DNA of 64,000 bases from Streptomyces albireticuli (GCF_002192455.1 NZ_CP021744.1:3750001-3814000); one strand, 5' to 3'. Counted from the stretch's first letter, positions 34,146 to 42,300 are shown. Notes: a model not told the origin generated them from the sequence alone. Numbers and translations: made by a program.

Positions 34146-34994
34146 TCAGTCGATGATCGCCACCGGGGCGTCCACGAGATTGCGGTCGATGGTGATCCGC
34201 CGGCCCCCGTGGGTCTCGGTGACGTTGCCCCGGTACTGGTGGATCCGGCGGTGCGGCGTCCACGCCGAGCGGGAGAGCACCGGCTCGCCCGAGGTCGAGG
34301 CGGGGACCTGCCAGCGGGCGAACCACATCAGGTCGGGCAGCCCGCCCGTCCCGTTCCGGCGCGCCCGCTCCATGTGCCGGACGCCGGAGTCGGCGCTGCT
34401 GTAGAAGCCGGCCAGATAGCCGCGGCTGCGCACGGTGGAGCTCCAGCCGCGGACGAAGGACAGGGTCGTACGGGCGCAGGAGGAGTTGTACTGGTCGTAG
34501 GCCTCCATGTCGAGGTAGAGCGGGCTGCGACGGGCGATGCCGAGCGCCCCGGCCCGGTCGGCGGCCTCGTGGCCCTCCTCCTGGCCCTGGCCGTAGGGGT
34601 CGTAGCTGCTGATGGAGAAGCCCCGCTTGTGCCCGGCCTTGACGCACGGCGACTGCGAGCCGACGAAGATCGGCAGCATCCGCCAGCCGAGGTCGTCGGC
34701 GTCGGCCAGCCAGGAGGCGCTGAGGTACGTCTGGCGCGGGCAGGCGCGGGCCCGGCCGGCGAAGTAGACGCCGACGGCCCGGTAGTCGGAGGCCCGCCAC
34801 GCCCGCATCGCGGACAGCGACGGGGCCTGGCAGGTGTCGAAGCCCCAGCCCCTGAAGACTTCTGCCCCCTCGGACCTGGGATCGCCCCTGTCGTCCGCCG
34901 TGGCGGGCTGGGCGCCGCTGACCAGTTGCGCCACGGCGACCGTCAGAGCGACGAGAAATCCGATGATCTTCCTTAGGCGGTCCAGTCGGTCCAT
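34146..34994 (-). CDS. Secreted DUF1906 (glycoside hydrolase-like, Rv2525c-type) protein
   Basis: A 282-residue protein with a signal peptide (KIIGFLVALTVAVAQLVSGA, cleavage near AQPATA). The mature TIM-barrel-like domain begins GWGFDTCQAPSLSAMRAW and has AVGVYFAGRARAC, LYLDMEAYD (acidic pair where GH25-like enzymes keep catalytic acids) and WFARWQVPA; it ends IDRNLVDAPVAIID. Rv2525c is a Tat-exported cell-wall-linked relative. Start: ATG 34994 by signal-peptide length. ATG 35051 overlaps the stop of the thiolase gene as ATGA and would add 19 residues, allowing coupling. Confidence 0.85.
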   Translation of the reverse strand: MDRLDRLRKIIGFLVALTVAVAQLVSGAQPATADDRGDPRSEGAEVFRGWGFDTCQAPSLSAMRAWRASDYRAVGVYFAGRARACPRQTYLSASWLADADDLGWRMLPIFVGSQSPCVKAGHKRGFSISSYDPYGQGQEEGHEAADRAGALGIARRSPLYLDMEAYDQYNSSCARTTLSFVRGWSSTVRSRGYLAGFYSSADSGVRHMERARRNGTGGLPDLMWFARWQVPASTSGEPVLSRSAWTPHRRIHQYRGNVTETHGGRRITIDRNLVDAPVAIID

Positions 34995-35047
34995 ACGCCG
35001 AGTGATAGGCGCCCCGGACCGGCCTCCCCCGCTGACACGCCCTCGGT

Positions 35048-36214
35048 TCATCCGTCTGCCCCGAGAAGCAGCCCGGACGTGGGAACACCGCTTCCCGCGG
35101 TGACGAGCACCCGCGCGGCGCCGGGGACCTGGTTGACGGCGGTGCCGCGCAGCTGGCGCACCGCCTCGGCGATGCCGTTCATGCCGTGCAGGTACGCCTC
35201 GCCGAGCTGGCCGCCGTGGGTGTTGAGCGGCAGCGCGCCGGCGGCGACGAAGTCCCCGGCCTCGCCGGGCCCGCAGAATCCGTACGCCTCCAGTTGCATC
35301 AGCACGAACGGGGTGAAGTGGTCGTACAGAATGCCCACGTCGATGTCTCCCGGGGTCAGGCCGCTGGAACGCCACAGTTGCCGGGCGACCGCGCCGGCCT
35401 CGGGCAGGCCGGTCAGGTCGTCCCGGTAGAAGCTGGTCATCTGCTCCTGCGCCCGGCCCGCGCCCTGAGCGGCGGCGACGATCACGGCCGGCGGGTGCGG
35501 GAGCGTACGGGCCCGGTCGGCGGAGGTCACGACGACCGCCTGGCCGCCGTCCGTCTCCTGGCAGCAGTCGAGCAGCCGCAGCGGCTCGGCGATCCAGCGG
35601 GAGGCGGCGTGGTCGGCCAGGGTGATCGGCCTGCCGTGGAAGTACGCGGCCGGGTTGGCCGCCGCGTGGCGGCGGCCGGTGACGGCGACGTGCCCGAAGA
35701 CCTCGGGCGTCAGACCGTACGTGTGGAGGTAGCGGCGGGCGGCCATGGCGACCCAGGACGCCGGCGTGAGCAGCCCGAAGGGCAGCGCCCAGCCGAGCGC
35801 CACGCCCTCCGCCGTGGGTTCGCGCCGCTGCACCCCGGCGCCGAAGCGGCGGCCGGAGCGCTCGTTGAAGGCGCGGTAGCAGACGACGACCTCCGCCGCG
35901 CCCGCCGCGACGGCGAGCGCGGCCTGCTGCACGGTGGCGCAGGCGGCCCCGCCGCCGTAGTGGACGCGGGAGAAGAAGGTCAGCTCCCCGATGCCGGCCG
36001 CCTGGGCGACGGTGATCTCGGGGCTGGTGTCCATGGTGAAGGTGACCAGGCCGTCGACGTCGCCGGGCCCGAGTCCGGCGTCGGCGAGGGCGGCCCGCAC
36101 GGCCTCGGCGGCGAGGGTGAGCTCGCTGCGGCCGGAGTCCTTGGAGAACTCCGTGGCGCCGATGCCGACGACGGCGGCGGCACCGGAGAGGCCGGGGCCG
36201 CGCCGGGCGCTCAT
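35048..36214 (-). CDS. Thiolase-fold lipid-transfer protein (Ltp2-like, candidate retro-aldolase)
   Basis: A 388-residue SCP2/thiolase-type protein: VVGIGATEFSKDSGRSE at the start, VDGLVTFTMDTS, SRVHYGGGAACATVQQA, LDCCQETDGGQAVVVTS, and the C-terminal NTHGGQLGEAYLHGMNGIAE in place of the usual thiolase GHPxGxxG. That loss is typical of Ltp-type proteins, which in steroid degraders act as aldolases on side-chain CoA thioesters together with a DUF35 partner. It overlaps the MaoC gene by four bases (ATGA). With the two genes upstream it repeats the Rv3542c-Rv3541c-Rv3540c order. Substrate here: inference only. Confidence 0.82.
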   Translation of the reverse strand: MSARRGPGLSGAAAVVGIGATEFSKDSGRSELTLAAEAVRAALADAGLGPGDVDGLVTFTMDTSPEITVAQAAGIGELTFFSRVHYGGGAACATVQQAALAVAAGAAEVVVCYRAFNERSGRRFGAGVQRREPTAEGVALGWALPFGLLTPASWVAMAARRYLHTYGLTPEVFGHVAVTGRRHAAANPAAYFHGRPITLADHAASRWIAEPLRLLDCCQETDGGQAVVVTSADRARTLPHPPAVIVAAAQGAGRAQEQMTSFYRDDLTGLPEAGAVARQLWRSSGLTPGDIDVGILYDHFTPFVLMQLEAYGFCGPGEAGDFVAAGALPLNTHGGQLGEAYLHGMNGIAEAVRQLRGTAVNQVPGAARVLVTAGSGVPTSGLLLGADG

Positions 36215-36648
36215 GCTCCGCCCCCGTCGGCCGGGCTCTCGGGCGCGGCCGCGGGCACGGCCACGTGGACGGTGCCGGTCACATGGCGTCCGAGCCGGTT
36301 CGTCCCGGTGACGGCGACCTCGACGGCGCGCCGGCCGGCCTCGCGGGCAGGACTCACGGAAACGACCCTTCCGCTCAATGTCAGGACATCGCCTGGATAG
36401 TTGGGCACCCCGAGTCGGATCGAAACCCTCACCAGTGTCGCGTCGGCACCGAAATGGTCGGTGATGTACCGGCCCACCAGACCATTGGTGGTGAGGATGT
36501 TCATGAAGATGTCGGGAGAGCCCTTGGCGCGGGCCGCTTCTGCGTCGTGGTGCACGTCCTGGAAGTCACGGGAGGCGAGGGCGCCCGCGACGATCAGCGT
36601 ACGGGTGACGGGTACGGACAGCGGGGGCAGTTCGTCGCCGGGCCTCAT
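36211..36648 (-). CDS. MaoC-family hydratase subunit (ChsH1-like)
   Basis: A 145-residue single hotdog domain with the R-hydratase signature: ASRDFQDVHHDAEAARAKGSP (Asp and His of the hydratase 2 motif) and IFMNILTTNGLVGRYITDHFG. It hydrates an enoyl-CoA in known relatives. It overlaps its neighbours by four bases on both sides (start with the upstream DUF35/MaoC gene, stop with the thiolase gene), so the three are translationally coupled. In mycobacteria ChsH1 supplies the catalytic domain to a ChsH1-ChsH2 heterotetramer. Confidence 0.85.
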   Translation of the reverse strand: MRPGDELPPLSVPVTRTLIVAGALASRDFQDVHHDAEAARAKGSPDIFMNILTTNGLVGRYITDHFGADATLVRVSIRLGVPNYPGDVLTLSGRVVSVSPAREAGRRAVEVAVTGTNRLGRHVTGTVHVAVPAAAPESPADGGGA

Positions 36649-37622
36649 GCGTCCGCCCCGTCCGGGAGGACCCGGAATACGGGCAACCGCAGCCCCGCGT
36701 CCACCTGGAGGAACTCCAGCTCTGCCCGCATCCCGATACGCACCCGGCCGGGCTCCGTGCCGATGAGATTACTGATCATCCTTACGCCTTCGGCCAGTTC
36801 GACCAGCCCGACGGCGTACGGGGGGTCGAAGGCGGGGAAGGGCGGGTGATGCATGACCACGTACGAGAAGACCCGCCCGGCACCGGACGCCCGGACGGCC
36901 GTCCACTCCGGCGAGCCGCAGCGGCCGCACCCGGGCAGCCAGGGGAAACGGAGCTCGGCGCAGGCGGCGCAGCGCTGGATGAGCAGTTGTCCGGCGGCGA
37001 CGCCCTCCCAGAAGCCGGCGTTGTCGCGGTTGATCACCGGGCGGGGGCGCTGCGGGCGGAGCTCGTCCGCAGCGGGTCCGGGGGCGGCCTTCCCGGGTTT
37101 CGGGCGGGGCGCGTACTTGAGGATCCGGAAACGGTGCGTCCCTACGAGCGCGCCCGCCGTGCGGATCTCCGTCCGCGTCGTGACGAAGTGCCCGGCGCCG
37201 AGCCGGGTGTGCTTGAGGGGCGAGACGGTCTCGATCACGGCGTCGAAGGTGAGCTCGTCGCCGGGCCGGAGCGGCCGCAGGTATTCCTGTTCGCAGTCCG
37301 TGGCGACGACGGCGGTGTACCCGGCGCGGTCGAGGAGGCCGAGCAGCCGGTCGTAGGCGTCGGCGCGGCCGCCGCGCGGGCCGTGCCCGGAGAGGCCGCC
37401 CATGATCCACGCCTGGAGCATGGTGGGCGGGGCGACGGGGTCGGGGCCGGAGTAGGCGGGGTGACGGTCGCCCATCGCCTCGCACCAGTGCCTGATCATG
37501 GGCGGGTTGACGGGGTCGCGGGCCCGGCCGGAGACGGCGGCGGGCCGCCCTTCGAAGCCGGCGAGCTCTTCCGGCCGTAAGGGCCGCGAGGGCGGCAAGG
37601 GGGGCGCGGTGGGGTCGCTCAT
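36645..37622 (-). CDS. MaoC-DUF35 fusion protein (ChsH2-like)
   Basis: A 325-residue fusion. The N-terminal hotdog/MaoC-like half (IRHWCEAMGDRHPAY, APPTMLQAWIMGG, LTFDAVIETVSPLKHTRLG) lacks a full catalytic motif, as in ChsH2. The C-terminal DUF35 half has a zinc ribbon (CAACAELRFPWLPGCGRCGS) and an OB fold (VFSYVVMHHPPFPAFDPPYA). DUF35 domains bind and stimulate Ltp-type aldolases. GGAGGG lies seven bases before the ATG at 37622. It is the first gene of the cassette, with a 12-bp-arm palindrome immediately upstream. Likely chemistry: hydration followed by retro-aldol release from an acyl-CoA. Confidence 0.88.
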   Translation of the reverse strand: MSDPTAPPLPPSRPLRPEELAGFEGRPAAVSGRARDPVNPPMIRHWCEAMGDRHPAYSGPDPVAPPTMLQAWIMGGLSGHGPRGGRADAYDRLLGLLDRAGYTAVVATDCEQEYLRPLRPGDELTFDAVIETVSPLKHTRLGAGHFVTTRTEIRTAGALVGTHRFRILKYAPRPKPGKAAPGPAADELRPQRPRPVINRDNAGFWEGVAAGQLLIQRCAACAELRFPWLPGCGRCGSPEWTAVRASGAGRVFSYVVMHHPPFPAFDPPYAVGLVELAEGVRMISNLIGTEPGRVRIGMRAELEFLQVDAGLRLPVFRVLPDGADA

Positions 37623-37633
37623 GGGTCCCTCCA

Positions 37634-37662
37634 AGTTTTTCTGACTGTCCGTCAGAAAAACT
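37634..37662 (-). promoter_or_regulatory. Palindromic operator of the MaoC/DUF35/thiolase cassette
   Basis: AGTTTTTCTGAC (37634-37645) and GTCAGAAAAACT (37651-37662) are perfect 12-bp arms around TGTCC, 12 bases before the ATG. A TetR-type repressor site is the simplest reading. No TetR gene lies beside the cassette. Confidence 0.75.
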
Positions 37663-37840
37663 CGGGATGTCAAGAACGACGGCCGCCCGCCACGACGGTG
37701 GGTGCGCCCGGCCGGCGGCGGCCCGCCGTGACGGGTGCGCCCCGCCGGGGGCCCGGGCAACGGAAGCGGGGCCGCCGGCGGCTCGGCGACCCCGTACCCG
37801 CCGCGCGGATCCCGCGCGGCACATGGCTCCGCACATGGCC

Positions 37841-37868
37841 GCGCGACGGCACCGGAGTGCCGTCGCGC
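37841..37868 (-). terminator. 12-bp-stem terminator after the small secreted protein gene
   Basis: GCGCGACGGCAC (37841-37852) pairs with GTGCCGTCGCGC (37857-37868) around CGGA. The gap 37623-37929 otherwise holds only the cassette operator and GC-rich spacer. Confidence 0.75.
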
Positions 37869-37929
37869 GCCATCACCAGACCCTGTCCACATTCACCCGG
37901 TCACGTCGTGGCTCCCCACGAGGGGCGGC

Positions 37930-38238
37930 CTACCACCAGTTGGTGAAGGTGACCGAGACGTTCTCCTGGTGGATGGCGGTGTCGTCGCCACCGACGACGC
38001 TCGCGGTGTTGTTCTGGTTCGAGGCACCGGTGCCGGTGGCCTGCTGCTGCCCCGTGGTGGAGTTGCCGTGGTTGGTACCCCCGACGCCGCTCCCCACGAT
38101 GGCGGCCGCGGCGGCGTTGGAACCCCGGTTGGCCAGCTGGTTGCCGTCATCGGCCGAGGCAACGCCGGAGAAGAGAACGACGGCCATGGGCAGGGCCGCC
38201 ACAGCAGCGAGGACGCGAGCAGTGCGGGTGCTTGCCAT
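37930..38238 (-). CDS. Small secreted Asn/Gln/Gly-rich protein
   Basis: A 102-residue precursor with a classical signal peptide (STRTARVLAAVAALPMAVVL, cleavage after ASA). The mature chain of about 72 residues has no Cys, is rich in Gly, Asn, Gln, Thr and Ala (NHGNSTTGQQQATGTGASNQ), and ends HQENVSVTFTNWW. GGAGGA six bases before the ATG is an ideal ribosome site. It is neither a chaplin nor a rodlin by motif. The composition recalls surface or amyloid-prone proteins, but that is only an impression. It stands alone with its own terminator. Confidence 0.75.
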   Translation of the reverse strand: MASTRTARVLAAVAALPMAVVLFSGVASADDGNQLANRGSNAAAAAIVGSGVGGTNHGNSTTGQQQATGTGASNQNNTASVVGGDDTAIHQENVSVTFTNWW

Positions 38239-38613
38239 ATCAATTCCTCCAGAACAGGAACGGAACTACTGCCTACTGCCGAGTGGTTGGCCGACCACCC
38301 GACGAACTTGCCGACGTCGCAACCTCAGAATTGCCCACCGAATCCCCGGCGAACCACCCGCCGCTCGCTATTCCCTCGCAAGCATGACCACTCAGGAATA
38401 AACCCCCACCACGCCCTCAAGCCCCCGCCCCGCGCCCCTCAGGGCGCGCTCGTACAGCCAGGGATCCCAAGCGCCCCAAGGGGAGAACCGTTCCGGCCCA
38501 AATTCGGCCAATTCCGTAAACCCGTTCAACGGACCAGGCACCCGGACGGCGAAAACGTTCAGGCAGCGGGGCCGGAACTCCCCGCAGCCGCCCGGAAAAC
38601 CCTTACGAACGAC
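38239..38613. other. Intergenic region, promoter area of small secreted gene
   Basis: 375 bases between two genes on the minus strand. It holds a small inverted repeat (GTGGT-TGGCCG-ACCAC near 38282) about 45 bases upstream of the secreted-protein start. Locally less GC-rich than its surroundings. No gene seen. Confidence 0.5.
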
Positions 38614-39540
38614 TCACCGAGCGCCGACAGGAATACCGACGGCGGGCCGCCCCGCACCCCCGGCGGGACCGCCGGCCGCCCGCCCGGGGGCGGGCCGGGT
38701 GCCGACGACGACGGTCGCCTCGAGGTCCTCGCGGCCCACCACGCGCGGGACGAGACCGCTGCGGGCGAACGCCTCGGCGGTCCGGGGGGCCTGCCGCTCG
38801 CTCGTCTCCACGAGCAGGTGCCCGCCGGGCGCCAGCCACTCCGCCGACCCGGCGATGACCCGCCGCTGGATCTCCAGCCCGTCCGAGCCGCCGTCGAGCG
38901 CGACCCTGGGCTCGTGGATCCGCGCCTCCGGGGGCAGGAACTCGATCGCCTCGGTGGGCACGTAGGGGGCGTTGGCCACCAGGACGTCGACGCGGCCGCG
39001 CAGCGAGGCGGGCAGCGGCTCGTAGAGGTCACCCTCGTAGACGAGCCCCCGGTCACCGATGTTGCGGCGGGCGCAGCGCACGGCGGCGGGCTCGATGTCG
39101 GCCGCGTACAGCTCGATCCCCTCCAGGGCCCCGGCCAGCACGGCGCCGACCGCGCCCGACCCGCAGCACAGGTCGACGACGACGGCCCGCGAGGACCCCG
39201 GGCCGCGGCCCGCGGCCCGCGCCGGGCAGGCGGCACCCACGGCGAGGCGCGCCAGCGCGAGGGCCTCCTGGGCCAGGAACTCCGTCCGGCGGCGCGGCAC
39301 GAACACCCCGGCGTCGACGGCTATCCGCAGCCCGGAGAACTCGGCCCAGCCCAGGACGTGTTCCAGGGGGAGCCCGTCGACGCGCCGTTCCACCATCGCC
39401 GCGAGCTCGGCGGGCGTACGTGCGGTGGAGACGAGCAACTCCGCCTCGTCCTCGGCGAAGACACAGCCGACGGCGCGCAGCCGGACGACGAGGGCGTCAA
39501 GAGAAAGCGAAGAGGAGGAAGAAGAGAGAGAAAGAGACAT
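38614..39540 (-). CDS. PrmC-related putative protein N5-glutamine methyltransferase
   Basis: A 308-residue class I methyltransferase. The SAM motif is VVVDLCCGSGAVGAVLA, the acidic post-motif LYAADIEPAAVRCARRN, and the substrate motif NAPYVP, a variant of the NPPY that binds the target glutamine. The N-terminal helical domain resembles PrmC/HemK. It matches the TIGR03704-like PrmC-related group whose target is unknown. The product begins MSLSLSSSSSSLSL, encoded by a nearly pure purine tract on the + strand. GGAAGG five bases before the ATG is buried in a hairpin (see leader). The C-terminal 25 residues are Gly/Ala/Pro-rich. Confidence 0.88.
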   Translation of the reverse strand: MSLSLSSSSSSLSLDALVVRLRAVGCVFAEDEAELLVSTARTPAELAAMVERRVDGLPLEHVLGWAEFSGLRIAVDAGVFVPRRRTEFLAQEALALARLAVGAACPARAAGRGPGSSRAVVVDLCCGSGAVGAVLAGALEGIELYAADIEPAAVRCARRNIGDRGLVYEGDLYEPLPASLRGRVDVLVANAPYVPTEAIEFLPPEARIHEPRVALDGGSDGLEIQRRVIAGSAEWLAPGGHLLVETSERQAPRTAEAFARSGLVPRVVGREDLEATVVVGTRPAPGRAAGGPAGGAGRPAVGIPVGAR

Positions 39541-39653
39541 GAGAGCCTTCCGGGATACCGAAGGGCGCTCTCACGGTCGTCCTGCTAGAGGGTGACGACC
39601 GTACAGCTGAGGGAGGAGAGCACCCTGCCTGCGACTGCGGTAATGGGTCCCAC
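39541..39653 (-). promoter_or_regulatory. Structured 5' leader with attenuator-like hairpins
   Basis: Reading on the minus strand, a possible 22-codon leader frame (GTG 39653 to TAG 39585) overlaps a perfect 9-bp hairpin (39573-39581 with 39594-39602). A second hairpin (39541-39545 with 39568-39572, plus 39546-39550 with 39560-39564) hides the GGAAGG ribosome site of the methyltransferase. The leader stop lies in the loop of the first hairpin. This fits ribosome-dependent control. The rest of the 373-base gap 39541-39913 has no gene apart from a terminator at 39865. Confidence 0.55.
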
Positions 39654-39864
39654 CTCCTAGGTCGAAAATTTCGATCACTGCTGAGCGGCAACATTACCGG
39701 AGCCGGCGCCCGGTGCAAACAGAAGAAGGCAGCAGGGCCGCCCCTTCAGCATTACGTCATACTTTCCGATCGAATACCGGAAGAACGGCGTGTAAGGACC
39801 GATACACCTCTGCGGACAAGACCCCCGCGATCGGCGCCTCCTGGCCGCCCGTCCCCTGACTCGT

Positions 39865-39892
39865 CCACCCCGCGTCGCGCGACGCGGGGTGG
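39865..39892 (-). terminator. Terminator after S1 protease gene
   Basis: CCACCCCGCGTC (39865-39876) pairs with GACGCGGGGTGG (39881-39892) around GCGC, 22 bases past the protease stop. Confidence 0.85.
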
Positions 39893-39913
39893 AGCCATGA
39901 CCTCGCCCGGACG

Positions 39914-40843
39914 TCAGCCGATCGTCACCCCGAACGCCGACAGCGCCTCCTTCACGGGCTGGAAGAAGGTGGTGCCGCCCTCGGTGCAGTTGCCGTCGCC
40001 GCCCGAGGTGAGGCCGACGGCGTCCGTGCCGGAGAAGAAGGGGCCGCCGCTGTCGCCGGGTTCGGCGCAGACGTTGGTCTTGGTGAGGCCGGAGACCCGG
40101 CCCTCCGGGTAGGTCACCGTCCAGTTGAGGCCGGTGACCTGGCCGGAGGAGACACCGCCGAGGCGCGGGCTCGTGGTGGCGCCGCTGCGCCGGACGTTCT
40201 CGCCCATGACCGCGTCATGGGCGCCGGTGATGGGCTGCGCGCTGCCGTTGTAGAGGTTGACCTGGCTCGGGTGGTCGATGGCGGTGTCGGTGTAGTCGAC
40301 GATGGCGTAGTCGTCGCCGGGGAAGTGCGACCCGCCCGTGGGGACGCGGCCGATCTCCGGGCCGCCGTCGGTGGTGGACCAGCTCTTGATCGGGTTGCCG
40401 CAGTGCCCGGCCGTGAGGAAGGCCGCCGAATTGTCGGGCCGCTTGACGTTGAACCCGAGCGAGCACTTCCCATGGAAGCCGGCCCGCTCCGATCCGTAGA
40501 TCGCGTCGCCGCCCGCGAGGAACGCCCGGAGTTCCGTTGTCGTTCTTTTCAGCTCCACGGCCTGGCCGAGCGGTTTGAGCACCTCGTTCAGCTTGTCCAG
40601 TTTCGCGCCCGTGACCGTGGGGTCGGCGATGACATTGACCCGACCGGTGGCCGGGTCCGCGCCCCACGCGGTCCCGGGAATCAGGTCGCTGGAGTTCAGG
40701 GTCAGCATGGTGGCGTCGGCCCTGGGGTCGCCGGGCCGTACGGCGCCGGCGCTGTCCGGGCCGAGGGCCACGGCGGTCAGCGCGGCCAGGGCCGCGGCGG
40801 CGCACGCGGCGAGGCGTCGCCGGAGTGGGGCGGATCGTTGCAT
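39914..40843 (-). CDS. Secreted S1-family serine protease (SGP/alpha-lytic type)
   Basis: A 309-residue prepro-enzyme. The signal peptide is Arg/Ala-rich (cleavage near SAGA), followed by a propeptide of about 80 residues (AVELKRTTTELRAFLA). The mature chymotrypsin fold has the catalytic triad LTAGHCG (His147), DDYAIVDY (Asp178) and EPGDSGGPFF (Ser265), and two disulfide pairs by position (CSLG...HCG; NVCA...GNC). GGGAG lies six bases before the ATG. It is a potential target of the SSI inhibitor encoded at 17.6 kb, on family knowledge only. The start region faces the SCO6745-like gene across 554 bases. Confidence 0.92.
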   Translation of the reverse strand: MQRSAPLRRRLAACAAAALAALTAVALGPDSAGAVRPGDPRADATMLTLNSSDLIPGTAWGADPATGRVNVIADPTVTGAKLDKLNEVLKPLGQAVELKRTTTELRAFLAGGDAIYGSERAGFHGKCSLGFNVKRPDNSAAFLTAGHCGNPIKSWSTTDGGPEIGRVPTGGSHFPGDDYAIVDYTDTAIDHPSQVNLYNGSAQPITGAHDAVMGENVRRSGATTSPRLGGVSSGQVTGLNWTVTYPEGRVSGLTKTNVCAEPGDSGGPFFSGTDAVGLTSGGDGNCTEGGTTFFQPVKEALSAFGVTIG

Positions 40844-41397
40844 GGCATCTCCCGAGTGAATGCCGGAACCACGAGTCCGGATGGGCGTTTTCCGCGCCTT
40901 GGGGCGCGGAAGACCACCAATCATCACAAGGAGTGAACGTCTCCAGGGCGCGCGAGGGCACCATAGGCAACCAAACCACCCGTATAAGCGACATAATTTC
41001 CCTCGCGTGTTCGCACCACGTGAGCACATTCCCCGTACTCCTCACCCACAGCGACCCCCGCCGCAGGACCACCACGGTCCTCCACCGAACGGCCCACCCG
41101 ACGGCGCGGCCACGGCCACCCGCGAGGGCGCCGGACGTATAGCGGTTCCCTCACCGCCGACAAATCTCCGTCAGCGCACGTCACCCTTTCGTCAACTTTC
41201 TTGCCGCCTCGCACGACCCCCGGAGAAGCTATTCGCGGTTTCCCGGGAATTACGGATCCGGCAATTGCGGAACACCCGCCGCTGGAATTCAGGATTCCAG
41301 GGAAACGACCCGCCACGCCTGGTCGGGTGCCGCGGTGACGCTGGGTTCCAGTGCGGCACCGCTGTCCGGAACCACTCCCCGACGTCTTGAGGGTGTC
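40844..41397. other. Long divergent intergenic region
   Basis: 554 bases between the S1 protease and SCO6745-like genes, with AT-richer patches (around 40960-41000 and 41170-41290). Promoters for both genes are expected. A GCGCCTTGGGGCGC hairpin-like stretch lies near 40894. No gene or RNA recognised. Confidence 0.5.
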
Positions 41398-42300
41398 ATG
41401 ACTGCAACGCCGACCGGTGCCCCTTCCTATACGCGCCGTTGCGCGCACGCGCTCAATTCGCTGCACTCGATTCCGTACTTCACCGACGACCTGGCAAAAG
41501 AACTCGCGGAATTCGGGCTGACCGACCCGATGGGCGTCTACTTCGCGGGCCGGATGTCGCCGCTCGGGGTCGTGGCCGCGCCCGTCGTGACCGCCGTCTG
41601 CAACACGTTCGCGCCGGGTCTCGTCGCGGAGCGGGTGCCCGCGCTGTGGGAGAAGGTCTCACCCGAGCGGGCGGTCGAGGCGCGGCTGAGCACCGCCGGT
41701 GAGGCGCTGGAGCGGCTGCTGGGTACGGACGTCGTGCGGTCGGACGCCATGGCGGAGGCCGCGGAGCTGGCCCGGGTCGCGGCCTCGGCCGGCCGGTTCC
41801 CCGGGCGCCCGCTGTTCGCGGCGAACGCGGCCCTCGACCGGCCCGAGGAGCCGCACCTCGCGCTGTGGCACGCGGCGACGCTGCTGCGCGAGTACCGGGG
41901 CGAGGGGCACACCATCGCGCTCGCCCACGCCGGGCTGTCCGGCGTGCACGCGCTCGTCGTCGACTGCGCCAGCGACCTCGGCATGGCGAAGGAGATCGTC
42001 ATGTCCAAGCGTGGCTGGACCGCGGAGGAGTGGTCCACCGCCGAGGAGGAGCTCCGGGACCGCGGCCTGATGGACGGTGCCGGCGCGCTGACCGCCCGCG
42101 GTGTCGCGCTCCGCGAGGAGGTTGAGCGCGAGACGAACCGCCTGGACCGGGAGCCGTACGCGTTCCTGGGCGAGGCCGGCGTCGAGAAGCTGGCCACGTA
42201 CGTCCACGGACTCGTCAGCGCCGCCGGCCGCGCCGGGGCGTTCGTCCCGCAGCTCTTCCGGTTCTTCGCCCCCGACACCGACGCCTGGAACAAGCTCTGA
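41398..42300 (+). CDS. SCO6745-family protein
   Basis: A 300-residue, mostly helical protein matching the actinobacterial SCO6745 family: RCAHALNSLHSIPYFTDDLAKE near the start (split here as RCAHALNSLHS and IPYFTDDLAKE), GVYFAGRMSPLGVVAAPVVT, LWHAATLLREYRGEGHTIAL, and a C-terminal winged-helix-like half (SKRGWTAEEWSTAEEELRDR). No enzyme function is established to my knowledge. The GEGH and HIxAL-type residues recall regulators of the MarR or TetR-like fold. GAGGG lies just before the ATG. Two ABM-domain genes follow on the same strand. Confidence 0.78.
   Translation: MTATPTGAPSYTRRCAHALNSLHSIPYFTDDLAKELAEFGLTDPMGVYFAGRMSPLGVVAAPVVTAVCNTFAPGLVAERVPALWEKVSPERAVEARLSTAGEALERLLGTDVVRSDAMAEAAELARVAASAGRFPGRPLFAANAALDRPEEPHLALWHAATLLREYRGEGHTIALAHAGLSGVHALVVDCASDLGMAKEIVMSKRGWTAEEWSTAEEELRDRGLMDGAGALTARGVALREEVERETNRLDREPYAFLGEAGVEKLATYVHGLVSAAGRAGAFVPQLFRFFAPDTDAWNKL

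Noticed and set aside
36288..36315. GGTCACA with CGTC 17 bases on, inside the MaoC gene
   Set aside because: Wrong spacing, inside a coding region, and no gene start in the proper direction nearby.
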